From Acidobacteriota bacterium (GTDB lineage: Bacteria > Acidobacteriota > Polarisedimenticolia > J045), in the NCBI GenBank assembly GCA_017994815.1, contig JAGOJY010000007.1, positions 60,968-124,967 of the forward strand: a DNA stretch of 64,000 nt, written 5' to 3'. Below, in pieces: positions 34,387-45,176 of the stretch; positions within the stretch are counted from its first letter, which is position 1; the number at the start of each line of letters is the position of its first letter. The notes beneath the pieces are model-generated. The model was not told the DNA's origin. It saw only the letters and a program-made list of their open reading frames with translations, and did no database searches. A program made the translations under genes and the position numbers.

Positions 34387-35613
34387 TCAGAAGGGGTGCG
34401 CCCCGTGGGCGCCGATCGAGAACTGAAGCTGCATCAGCAGTTCATCGGCGGTGATCTCGTCGAAGTAGCGGCGCCGGCGGTACTCGCCGCGCAGCTGCGA
34501 GAACTCGCTGGGCCAGAACGTCAGGATCAGCGCCCCGCCGCGGTCCTCCAGCGCGGCGTCGTCGCCGTGCTCCGCGGCTTCCACGCGCGCGCCCAGCGCC
34601 CAGCGCCGGGCGAGCTGGTAGTCGCCCGCGACGAACCAGCCGTCGGCCCGTTCGTCCGCCCCGGGCTGCTCGCGGCGGGAGCGGACGTACTCGCCGCGCA
34701 GCGTGAGCGAGCGGGAACGCGCCGTGCGCAGCGGTTTCCAGCGCACGGTCACGTCGGCGCCGCCGAGGCTGGTCCACGCTCCCGGGGCGGAGTCGTTCGG
34801 CCCGCGCGCGTACGACAGCCCGAGGTCGGAGTTCGTGGACTCGCTCAGGTCGCGGAACACCCGGTAGTGCGCGTTGTACGCGAGGTCCCGCCGGCGCGCG
34901 GTCGAAAACAGCTCGCCCTCGCCGGCCTCGCCGTGGAACGCCTCCAGCGTCAGCTCGCTGAAGGTGTCGCCGAACGGGAGCAGCCGCGCGATCGACGCGC
35001 CGCTGCCGGCCCAACCCTCACCGCCGCCGAGGAGGTTCTCCAGCGTCAGCGGCTCGTCGGCCCACGGCAGCGCGTGCAGGTGCAGCGTGTTGACCTTGCC
35101 GAAACTGGCCCGCATGCGGCCGACCTTCAGCAACAGGTCCCACGGCAGCGCGGTGAAGGTGACGTAGCCTTCCTCCAGTTCGACGTCCTCCTCGCCAAAG
35201 GCGAGGTACACGTCGGCCCGCGCGTACGGGTCCACGACTGCCTGCAGCGAGAGCTCGGACTCGCGCTGCTGCGCGTTCGGCAGGTCCTCGACCGGGTTGC
35301 GCCCGGCGACGGCGAGGAAGTTGCCGACCAGCGCGATCGCCGGGTTGAAAGCGTTCGGCGTCCGCGCGGGCGCCGGCGCCACAGGTTCGGCGGCGGGCGC
35401 CGGGGCCGGTGCTGGCGGCCCGCCGCGCAACTCGCGAATCATCGCGTCCTGCTGCTCGACGCGATCGAACAGCTGCCGGACCATCACCCGCAGTTCCTGC
35501 ACCTCGGCCCGCAGCTGGTCCACGCCGGGCTCCGCCGTCTCGGCCCGCGCGGCCGCGCCGCCCGCGAGCGCCGCGAGGAGAGCGCAGGCCGCCGCCATCG
35601 TCTTCGCCGTCAT
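34387..35613 (-). CDS. Outer-membrane beta-barrel porin-like protein
   Basis: 408 residues: signal peptide (about 1-24), short coiled coil (LRAEVQELRVMVRQLFDRVEQQDAMIREL, about 33-62), Pro/Ala linker, then a barrel with many alternating strands ending in LMQLQFSIGAHGAHPF, whose terminal Phe is typical of outer-membrane proteins. It precedes a metal-binding protein and permease in one operon, so it probably lets the same metal or its chelate through the outer membrane. Trimeric porin versus other barrel cannot be decided. Confidence 0.75.
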   Translation of the reverse strand: MTAKTMAAACALLAALAGGAAARAETAEPGVDQLRAEVQELRVMVRQLFDRVEQQDAMIRELRGGPPAPAPAPAAEPVAPAPARTPNAFNPAIALVGNFLAVAGRNPVEDLPNAQQRESELSLQAVVDPYARADVYLAFGEEDVELEEGYVTFTALPWDLLLKVGRMRASFGKVNTLHLHALPWADEPLTLENLLGGGEGWAGSGASIARLLPFGDTFSELTLEAFHGEAGEGELFSTARRRDLAYNAHYRVFRDLSESTNSDLGLSYARGPNDSAPGAWTSLGGADVTVRWKPLRTARSRSLTLRGEYVRSRREQPGADERADGWFVAGDYQLARRWALGARVEAAEHGDDAALEDRGGALILTFWPSEFSQLRGEYRRRRYFDEITADELLMQLQFSIGAHGAHPF

Positions 35614-35692
35614 CGTTCGACCCCTCGGCGCCGACACTACGCCACTTCGCGACCCGGGTGCATCCGCGGCCGATGGCCCATAATCCCGCCCC

Positions 35693-36877
35693 GTGCCGAA
35701 GCCCGCGCCCAGCCCGATCCCGCGCGTCATCTCCCGGGACGAGGCGCGCGCGTACCTCGTCGGGCAGCTCGCGCTCGGCGCCCCGCGCTTCCCGACCGGC
35801 GCGCGGGGCGTGCGCGCGCTGCTCCGCCACCTGCGCTGCATCCAGCTCGACCCGCTCGACCCGCTCGGCACCAACGCGGACCTGGTCGCGCTCGCGCGCG
35901 TGGACGGCATCCGGCGCGGCGACGTGATCCGGCACCTCTACCCCGGCCACGCCTTCGAGCACTTCGCGAAGGAGCGCTGCCTTCTGCCGGCGTCGGCGTT
36001 CCCGCACTACCGTGAGCAGGCGGCGGAGACGCCGTGGTGGCGGCTCGGCGACCGGCTCGAGCGCCTGCCCCTTGGCGTGCTCGAGCGTGTCCTGGCCGAG
36101 GTCGCGGCGCACGGCCCGCTGACCGTGGACGACCTCGGCGACCACGGCCGCGTGGAGCCGATCGACTGGAGCGGCTGGAAGGGAACGGCGCGCGCCGCGG
36201 CGATGGCGATCGAGGTGCTCTGGACGCGCTGCCGCGTCGTGGTCTGCGGGCGGCGCGACGGCGCGCGACTCTACGATGTCCCGGCGCGCGCGTTGCCGCG
36301 GGTCGCGGCGGCGCGGCCCGCGGAGGACTTCGGCCGCTGGGCGCTGCTCGAACGGATCGAGGCCGCCGGGCTCCTGGCCCGCGCCGGCGGGCCGCACTGG
36401 TCGATGCTCTCCGGGGTGCGGACGTCGCCGGTACCGGAAGCGCTGCTCGCCGAGCGCGCGATCGAGGCGGTGCTCGTCGAAGGCTCGGCGCGGCCGTACC
36501 TCGCGCCGGCCGGTTTCCTCGCGCGCCGCTTCCCGCCGCCGGACGGCCGGATGCGGATCCTCGGCCCGCTCGACCCGCTGCTGTGGGATCGCGCGCTCGT
36601 GCGCCACGCGTTCGGATTCGACTACGTGTGGGAGGTGTACAAGCCCGCGGCGCAGCGCCGCTGGGGCTGGTACGTCTGCCCGCTCCTGCAGAAGGGCCGG
36701 CTGGTGGGGCGGATCGAGGGCCGGCTCGCCGGTGGCGTGCTGGAGGTCCCGCGCGTCTGGGCCGAGGACCGCGCGGCGTTCGACCAGCGCGCGCTCGACG
36801 CCGCGCTCGAGCGCCACGCCGCGGCCTGCGGTGCGCGGCGCGTCAAGCGCGGCCGGCGCCTGCGGCAAAACCCCTGA
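35693..36877 (+). CDS. ycaQ: YcaQ/AlkZ-type DNA glycosylase (winged-helix HTH_42)
   Basis: 394 residues with the three-winged-helix fold signature. The catalytic QxD motif IQLDPLDPL (Gln51, Asp53) matches YcaQ, which unhooks DNA interstrand crosslinks and removes alkylated bases; LRHLRCIQLDP, RILGPLDPLLWDR and FDYVWEVYKPAAQRRWGWYVCPLL are family blocks. The GTG at 35693 follows a -10-like CATAAT (35679-35684) by 8 nt, suggesting a leaderless mRNA. It diverges from the metal operon. Confidence 0.88.
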   Translation: MPKPAPSPIPRVISRDEARAYLVGQLALGAPRFPTGARGVRALLRHLRCIQLDPLDPLGTNADLVALARVDGIRRGDVIRHLYPGHAFEHFAKERCLLPASAFPHYREQAAETPWWRLGDRLERLPLGVLERVLAEVAAHGPLTVDDLGDHGRVEPIDWSGWKGTARAAAMAIEVLWTRCRVVVCGRRDGARLYDVPARALPRVAAARPAEDFGRWALLERIEAAGLLARAGGPHWSMLSGVRTSPVPEALLAERAIEAVLVEGSARPYLAPAGFLARRFPPPDGRMRILGPLDPLLWDRALVRHAFGFDYVWEVYKPAAQRRWGWYVCPLLQKGRLVGRIEGRLAGGVLEVPRVWAEDRAAFDQRALDAALERHAAACGARRVKRGRRLRQNP

Positions 36878-36895
36878 GCCGGCGGCGCGGACCTT

Positions 36896-38131
36896 TCAGC
36901 GCGGCGCGGCCGAGGTCGGCGGCGTGCGGGGCTCGGGTGATGTCGCGGGCGTCGCGTCGGCCGGGACGGGCGCGTCGGCCGCACCCGGCTCCGCGCGCCG
37001 CAGGTCGAGGGTGAAGGCGCGCAGGACCGGGATCTCGGAGGGTGCGCGCACCGCGGTGACGAGCAGGTGGCCGCCGGAGCGCGCGATGCCGAACGTGAAG
37101 ACCTCGGCCGGGTCGCCGTCGAGCTGGCCGGCCGGGCGTCCGTCGGCGAGCTGGAAGAACTTCACGGTCGCTGTGGACTCGGGCAGCACCGCGACCACGT
37201 CGTCCCAGACCAGCGGGGTGCTGGACAGGCGGTGGCCCGCGAACGCGCGCCACGCGAGGTGGCCGTTGCGCGCCAGGAACGCGTACAGGAACGTGTCGAG
37301 GCTCGGCACGAGCACGATGTCCTCGTGCGTCGCCGGCGGTGACGTGACGATCCCGCCGAGCTGCTGCCGCCACTCGCCGTGGCAGCGGATCCCGCGGGCC
37401 GGGTTGGCCCGGCAGCGCCAGGCCTCGAAGCGCCTCCCAGAGGCCGCGAACACGTAACGCTCGTGCGCCGCGAGCGTCGCGGGGTCGAAGCCGCGCACGC
37501 CGGTGCGGCGCTCGGGAAAGCGGATCGACACCAGCCGGCGAGGCGTGCCGGCGGCGACGCAGGAGAAGCCGGCGACCGTCGCCAGCGGCGCGACCACCTC
37601 GTCGCGGGGCAGCGCCAGCGTGCGCGCGGGCCGGCCGTCCGGCTCGATCTGCTGGACGCGGCCGCCGTCGAGCGGCACGAACCAGCGCGACTCGCCGGGT
37701 TGCGTCGAGGGCGCGGCGAGCGGCGGGCCGACCGGCTCGCCGACGAGCGGCGCCTCCAGCACCGTGCCGCCGTCCGCCAGCGCGAACACGTGCAGCACCG
37801 GCTGGTCCTCGCGGTGCCCGGTCCAGCCGAGCACCGGACCGGCGAGCGACTCGCCGGGCTCGCCGGTCTGCAGCCCGCTGCCCGCCGCCTCGCGGCGCCA
37901 CACGACCGAACCGTCCTTCACGCGGCGCAGCTCGATCGCGTCCTCGAGCGGGACGAGCACGACCGGCTCGTCGCCGACGCGCGGGACGTGCCGGACCGGC
38001 CCGGACAGCTTGGCCGGCAGCGGCACCGACCACGCGGAGTGCGCGGTCACGCTGACCCGCGGCACGGTGGGCGTTCCCGGGGGCGGTGGCAGGACGAGGG
38101 CGGCGAGCAGGGCCAGGGCGGCGATCGTCAT
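36896..38131 (-). CDS. Secreted PQQ-like beta-propeller protein
   Basis: 411 residues: a short signal peptide (MTIAALALLAALVLP), then beta-propeller blades of the PQQ/WD type (ELRRVKDGSVVWRRE, LYAFLARNGHLAWRAF, VKFFQLADGRPAGQL) and a Pro/Ala/Thr-rich C-terminus. It could be an assembly or binding scaffold; catalytic residues of PQQ dehydrogenases are not seen. On the minus strand a -10-like TATCCT (38144-38139) ends 7 nt before the ATG. It diverges from hisS. Confidence 0.7.
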   Translation of the reverse strand: MTIAALALLAALVLPPPPGTPTVPRVSVTAHSAWSVPLPAKLSGPVRHVPRVGDEPVVLVPLEDAIELRRVKDGSVVWRREAAGSGLQTGEPGESLAGPVLGWTGHREDQPVLHVFALADGGTVLEAPLVGEPVGPPLAAPSTQPGESRWFVPLDGGRVQQIEPDGRPARTLALPRDEVVAPLATVAGFSCVAAGTPRRLVSIRFPERRTGVRGFDPATLAAHERYVFAASGRRFEAWRCRANPARGIRCHGEWRQQLGGIVTSPPATHEDIVLVPSLDTFLYAFLARNGHLAWRAFAGHRLSSTPLVWDDVVAVLPESTATVKFFQLADGRPAGQLDGDPAEVFTFGIARSGGHLLVTAVRAPSEIPVLRAFTLDLRRAEPGAADAPVPADATPATSPEPRTPPTSAAPR

Positions 38132-38138
38132 GGGGCTG

Positions 38139-38156
38139 AGGATACTCTGGCACAAT
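38139..38156. promoter_or_regulatory. Divergent -10 elements between the propeller gene and hisS
   Basis: AGGATA (38139-38144), read TATCCT on the minus strand, and CACAAT (38151-38156) on the plus strand lie 6 bp apart. The minus transcript would start at or near the ATG; the plus transcript would have about 37 nt of leader before the hisS GTG. No good -35 elements are evident. Confidence 0.35.
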
Positions 38157-38199
38157 ACGCGTTTTGTCCCGGGCCGGGCCCGGGCCGAAGGACGGGGAC

Positions 38200-39465
38200 G
38201 TGGCGACGAAGTACCAGACGCTGAGGGGATTCCGGGACCTCTTGCCGGGCGAGACGGAGCGCTGGCAGGCCCTCGAGGCCGCGGCGCGCGAGCTGTTCCG
38301 GCGCTACGCCCTGCGCGAGATCCGGCCGCCGCACCTCGAGGCGACGGAGCTGTTCGTCCGCTCGGTCGGCGAGACGACCGACATCGTGGGCAAGGAGATG
38401 TTCACTTTTTCCGGCGACGAGGGCGGCTCGATGTCGCTGCGGCCGGAGATCACCGCCTCGGTCTGCCGCGCCTACGTCCAGCACGGGCTCGACCGCGCGG
38501 GCGCGAACCGGCTGTGGTACCTCGGCCCCGCGTTCCGCAAGGAGCGCCCGCAGAAGGGCCGCCTGCGGCAGTTCCACCAGGCCGGGGTCGAGATCCTCGG
38601 CGAGTCCGCGCCGGAGACCGACGTCGAGGTGATCGCCGTCGGCGTCGGTCTCGTGCGCGCCGCCGGCGTGCGCGAGCACCGGCTCCTCCTGAACAGCATC
38701 GGCGACGCGACATGCCGCCCGGCGTACCGCGAGGCGCTCGTCTCCGCGCTGCGCGAGCGCGCGCCGAACCTGTGCGAGGAGTGCCGCGGCCGGATCGACC
38801 GCAACCCCCTGCGCGTGCTCGACTGCAAGAACGAGCGTTGCCAGGCGCAACTCGTCGGCGTTCCGACCACGCTCGAGCACCTCTGCCCGGCATGCCGCGA
38901 GCACTTCGACCGCGTCCGCGGCGGGCTGGAGTCGCTGGGCGTCGCCTTCGAGCTGGAGCCGCGGCTCGTGCGCGGCCTCGACTACTACGTGCGCACGACG
39001 TTCGAGATCCAGGCCGGCGGGCTCGGTTCGCAGAACGCCGTGCTCGGCGGCGGGCGCTACGACGGCCTCGTCGCCGCGCTCGGCGGCGGCGACGTCCCGG
39101 GCATCGGCTGGGCCGCGGGGATCGAGCGCCTCCTGCTCGCGGCGGGCGAGGCCGCGGAGCCGGCGCGCGGTGCGCTGGACGCGTTCGTCGTCACGCTCGG
39201 CGCGCGGGCCCGCGGGCAGGCGCTGCCGGTGGTCGAGGGACTGCGCGCGCGCGGCGTGTCGGTCGGCTGGGATCCCGCCGGGCACGGTCTCGGCGGGCAG
39301 ATGAAGCGCGCCGACCGCTCGGGCGCCCGCGTGGCGGTGCTGATCGGCGACGACGAGCTGGACCGCGGCGCGGTGACGGTGAAGGACCTCGCCCGCGGAA
39401 CGCAGGCGGAAGCGCCGCTGGACCTGGACGGGCTGGCGGCGCACCTGGGACGAGCGGCCGACTGA
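38200..39465 (+). CDS. hisS: Histidyl-tRNA synthetase
   Basis: 421 residues from a GTG at 38200 (GACGGGGA upstream), giving VATKYQTLRGFRDLLPGE. Class II motif 1, motif 2 (LGPAFRKERPQKGRLRQFHQAGVEI), the HisA motif GLDYYVRTTFE and motif 3 (GIGWAAGIERLLL), followed by the anticodon domain. A cysteine set between the motifs (CEEC, CKNERC, CPAC) suggests a zinc-binding insert, known in some bacterial HisRS. hisS-aspS order is common. Confidence 0.95.
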   Translation: MATKYQTLRGFRDLLPGETERWQALEAAARELFRRYALREIRPPHLEATELFVRSVGETTDIVGKEMFTFSGDEGGSMSLRPEITASVCRAYVQHGLDRAGANRLWYLGPAFRKERPQKGRLRQFHQAGVEILGESAPETDVEVIAVGVGLVRAAGVREHRLLLNSIGDATCRPAYREALVSALRERAPNLCEECRGRIDRNPLRVLDCKNERCQAQLVGVPTTLEHLCPACREHFDRVRGGLESLGVAFELEPRLVRGLDYYVRTTFEIQAGGLGSQNAVLGGGRYDGLVAALGGGDVPGIGWAAGIERLLLAAGEAAEPARGALDAFVVTLGARARGQALPVVEGLRARGVSVGWDPAGHGLGGQMKRADRSGARVAVLIGDDELDRGAVTVKDLARGTQAEAPLDLDGLAAHLGRAAD

Positions 39466-39484
39466 ATCGGCGAGGAGCGGATCG

Positions 39485-41236
<1,752 letters not shown>

Positions 41237-41291
41237 CTTTACCGCCAAAATAGGAATTTGACCGCGCGGAAGAGCGACGCGGCACGGTAAC

Positions 41292-41320
41292 TTGTGCGGC
41301 TCACTTCCGCACGGGATAAT
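41292..41320 (+). promoter_or_regulatory. Candidate sigma-70 promoter for the LPRTA protein-sortase pair
   Basis: TTGTGC (41292-41297), 17-bp spacer, GATAAT (41315-41320). The predicted leader is about 130 nt before the ATG at 41457, and no obvious structure was recognised in it. It lies in the 220-bp gap after aspS. Confidence 0.5.
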
Positions 41321-41456
41321 CGCCTCAGCTCGACAGCGCACAGCAACAGTCCTGGCAATCGCCGGCGCGCCCACCGCCACCAACGCCTGAGGAGAAACTC
41401 CCGGATCGGGCCATGCCGCCGATCGGCGCCGGCGTTCAGCTACAGGAGGCCAGCAG

Positions 41457-42614
41457 ATGAGGCAATGGAAGTCCACCGCGATGCTGACGCTGTCCGTCGC
41501 GTTGTTGGCGGGCATGACCCCGCTCGCGTTCGCGCAAACCGGCGCGCAGGAAGACCGCACGATCGTGAAGCTCACCGAGCGCATGCAGATCCCCGGAAGG
41601 GTGCTCGAACCGGGTACGTACGTGTTTCGCGCGATGAACATCGACACGAGCAAGGACCAGGCAGTCCGCATCTTCAACGGCGACGAGTCGCAGCAGATCG
41701 CGAGCGTGCAGGCGATCGACGGGCACATGGTGCCCGCGCCGCAGACCACCGTCTTCGTCGTGCACCCGGCCAGCGGCGACCAGCCGATGGCGCTCAAGGA
41801 GTGGTACACGCCCGCCGAGCAGGTCGGCTGGGCTTTCGTCTACCCGCGCGAGATCGCCGACCAGCTGCGCGCGCGCGGCGAGGAACAGATCTTCGAGGTG
41901 AGCTCCAACGGCCAACTCGTGGCGCACAACGCCGAGGCCGGCGGCTCGGGCACCGGCAGCACTGCCGCGATGGGAAGCTCTTCCGGGAGCAGCGACAGCA
42001 CGATGGGCAGCACGACCGGCACCACGGGCAGCACCGGCGACACCAGCGGCAGTAGCAGTAGCACGACTGGCAGCAGCACGTCCGGCAGCGCCGGCACCGC
42101 GGACACGAGTGTTTCGGAGCGTGGCGCTGACGGGTCCGGCACGCTGACCCCCGAGGGCACCGCCGACCGGCCCGAGCCGTACGCCCAGGACCAGCCGACC
42201 CAGGAGGCGGGCGACACCAGCGGCCGCTCTGGCACCGCGCAGCAGGGCGTCTACGACGATCGTCCCGACACGGGGACGATGTCCGACGACCCGGCGTGGT
42301 CCGACCGCAGCGACAGCACCGGCGGCAGCAGCCAGTCCGCGACGTCCGGCAGCAGCGGGACGACCGGCAGCGGCACGACGGCCTCCGGCAGCGATCGCTC
42401 CGCCAGCAGCTACACCGCCGTGAACAGCGACGACAACGACCAGTCGGACACGAGCGCGAGCAGCTCCCGCAGCAGCGCGACGGCCGACGAGCGCACCGGC
42501 GCGGCCGGCGAGGGCGAGAGCCTGCCCCGCACCGCGAGTTCCGTTTCGATCCTCGGCCTGATCGGCCTCCTCGCCCTGGGCGCGGGCATTGCACTGTGGA
42601 AGTTCTCCAGGTAG
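41457..42614 (+). CDS. Secreted Ser/Thr/Gly-rich protein with LPRTA sorting signal
   Basis: 385 residues. A signal peptide (about 1-26) is followed by a folded domain (27-160; MQIPGRVLEPGTYVFRAMN, VFVVHPASGDQP) and a low-complexity Ser/Thr/Gly/Asp region (about 160-345). The C-terminus is a textbook sortase signal: LPRTA at 356-360, a hydrophobic helix (ILGLIGLLALGAGIALW) and a basic end (KFSR). The gene overlaps the sortase gene, its probable enzyme. Sortase substrates are anchored to the cell surface, here probably to peptidoglycan or another amine in the periplasm. GGAGG lies 7-12 nt before the ATG. Function of the folded domain unknown. Confidence 0.8.
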   Translation: MRQWKSTAMLTLSVALLAGMTPLAFAQTGAQEDRTIVKLTERMQIPGRVLEPGTYVFRAMNIDTSKDQAVRIFNGDESQQIASVQAIDGHMVPAPQTTVFVVHPASGDQPMALKEWYTPAEQVGWAFVYPREIADQLRARGEEQIFEVSSNGQLVAHNAEAGGSGTGSTAAMGSSSGSSDSTMGSTTGTTGSTGDTSGSSSSTTGSSTSGSAGTADTSVSERGADGSGTLTPEGTADRPEPYAQDQPTQEAGDTSGRSGTAQQGVYDDRPDTGTMSDDPAWSDRSDSTGGSSQSATSGSSGTTGSGTTASGSDRSASSYTAVNSDDNDQSDTSASSSRSSATADERTGAAGEGESLPRTASSVSILGLIGLLALGAGIALWKFSR

Positions 42615-43513
42615 CGCGCGACATCGTCGATCGCGTCATCGACACGCCGTCCGGCGCCGCGTTGCGGCGCCGGACGGCGTCGCTTTCGCGGCGCGCACGG
42701 CGCGGCTGGCGCCGCGTCGCGCGCTGGCTCGGGCGGGTCGGCGGGTCCGACGCCGGGCTGCGCTGGGTCCGCTACGCGCTGACCGCCTTCGGCGTGGTGA
42801 TGCTCGGAACGTACGCGGTGATCCAGCTCCAGGCGGCCGTGTTCCAGGCCTGGGGCAACCGTCTGCTGGAGCGCGAACTGGAAGCCGAGCCCGTGGTGCA
42901 GGGCGAGATCCGGCCGCTCCCCCCGGCGCCCTTGGCCAAGGGTGACCTGCTCGGGCGGCTCACCGTCGCGCGCCTCGACCTGTCGGTCATCGTCGTCGAG
43001 GGAACCGACGATGACGAACTGCGCCGCGCCGCGGGGCACCTGCCCGCGAGCGCCGTGCCGGGACAACCCGGCAACGTCGCCATCGCCGGACACCGCGACA
43101 CGTTCTTCCGCCCGCTGCAGGAGATCCGCCGCAACGACGTGATCACGATGACCACGCCGCACGGCACGTACTCGTACCGGGTGGACCTGATCCGCATCGT
43201 CGACCCGGAAGATGTCTGGGTGCTCGCGGACCGCGCGGGTCCGTCGCTGACCCTGATCACCTGCTTCCCGTTCTACTACGTCGGGCACGCGCCGAAGCGC
43301 TTCATCGTCCACGCCGAGGAGCTGCCGCAACACCGGCCCGGGGACGCCGCTCCGCGCGAGCCGGCCCCGCCGAAGGCCGCCGTGGCGCGGGCGCGCGCCG
43401 CGCCCCGGCCGCCGCCGGCGGCGCGGGCGGAGCTGCCCGGCGAAGGCGGACCGGCGCCGCGGCGGCGCGCCGCGGCCCGCAAGGGCCCCAACCCGCCCGC
43501 CTGGGAGTGGTGA
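42596..43513 (+). CDS. Sortase (class D/E-like) dedicated to the adjacent LPRTA protein
   Basis: 305 residues from a GTG at 42596, 19 bp inside the substrate gene. A basic cytoplasmic N-terminus is followed by TM (about 58-85) and an extracytoplasmic sortase domain (about 115-245). Catalytic His166 (AIAGHRDTFF), Cys223 (LITCFPF) and Arg235 (GHAPKRFIVHA) are all present in the family order. A 60-residue Pro/Ala/Arg-rich tail follows. The enzyme would cut LPRT-A and join the Thr to an amine nucleophile. The exact start is uncertain, as no later ATG precedes the TM. Confidence 0.88.
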   Translation: MEVLQVARDIVDRVIDTPSGAALRRRTASLSRRARRGWRRVARWLGRVGGSDAGLRWVRYALTAFGVVMLGTYAVIQLQAAVFQAWGNRLLERELEAEPVVQGEIRPLPPAPLAKGDLLGRLTVARLDLSVIVVEGTDDDELRRAAGHLPASAVPGQPGNVAIAGHRDTFFRPLQEIRRNDVITMTTPHGTYSYRVDLIRIVDPEDVWVLADRAGPSLTLITCFPFYYVGHAPKRFIVHAEELPQHRPGDAAPREPAPPKAAVARARAAPRPPPAARAELPGEGGPAPRRRAAARKGPNPPAWEW

Positions 43514-43530
43514 CGGCGCGCCGCCCGCCA

Positions 43531-43559
43531 TTGACGGGTCCCGGCCGGGGTGTTACTTT
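43531..43559 (+). promoter_or_regulatory. Candidate sigma-70 promoter for the phoH-ybeY-CNNM-era operon
   Basis: TTGACG (43531-43536), 17-bp spacer, TACTTT (43554-43559). The predicted leader is about 125 nt before the phoH GTG. Confidence 0.55.
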
Positions 43560-43691
43560 GGCCCGGCGCGCTGGAGGCGCGAACACACTGACAGAAAGGA
43601 AGTTAACGCCGATTTCAGCGAACCCGGATCGACCCCCTTCACGGTCCGGCACCCCGCCCCGCGCGGGGCGCCCCCGGTCGGGGCAGCGGAC

Positions 43692-44716
<1,025 letters not shown>

Positions 44717-44720
<4 letters not shown>

Positions 44721-45148
44721 GGCTGGCGCTCGTCAGCGACGCGGGCGCGCCCGCGCCGGCGGTGGTGCGCGCGAGCGTGCGCGACAGCGTGCGCCGCGCC
44801 GCGCGGATGATCGGCGTCGGCCCGGGGCAGGTCGTCCTGCGCTTCGTCGACGCGGCCGCGATGCAGGAGCTGAACGTGCGCTGGCGCGGCAAGGACCGCC
44901 CGACCGACGTGCTCTCGTTCCCGGCCGCGCCGGCGGCGGCGCCCGCGCCGCGGCACCTCGGCGACATCGCGCTGTGCCTGCCCCTGGCGACCGAGCAGGC
45001 GCGCCGCTCGCGGCGCCCGCTGGAGCGCGAGGCCGCGGTGCTGGCGGTGCACGGCCTGTTGCACCTTCTGGGGTACGATCACGAGACCGACGACGGCGAG
45101 ATGGACGCCCTCGAGCGTCGCATTCGCCGCGCTCTCGGTTTGTCGTAG
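44717..45148 (+). CDS. ybeY: Endoribonuclease YbeY
   Basis: 143 residues. The zinc-binding VHGLLHLLGYDH motif (HxxxHxxxxxH) and LNVRWRGKDRPTDVLSFP identify YbeY, needed for 16S rRNA 3' maturation and ribosome quality control. GTG start overlapping the phoH stop. Confidence 0.95.
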
Positions 45149-45176
45149 GGACCGGCGCGGCCGGCCCGCGGGAAAC

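Noticed and set aside
41940..42480. Ser/Thr/Gly-rich coding repeats as a possible minisatellite
   Set aside because: The codons vary and no fixed repeat unit is kept; it is a low-complexity disordered linker of the sortase substrate.
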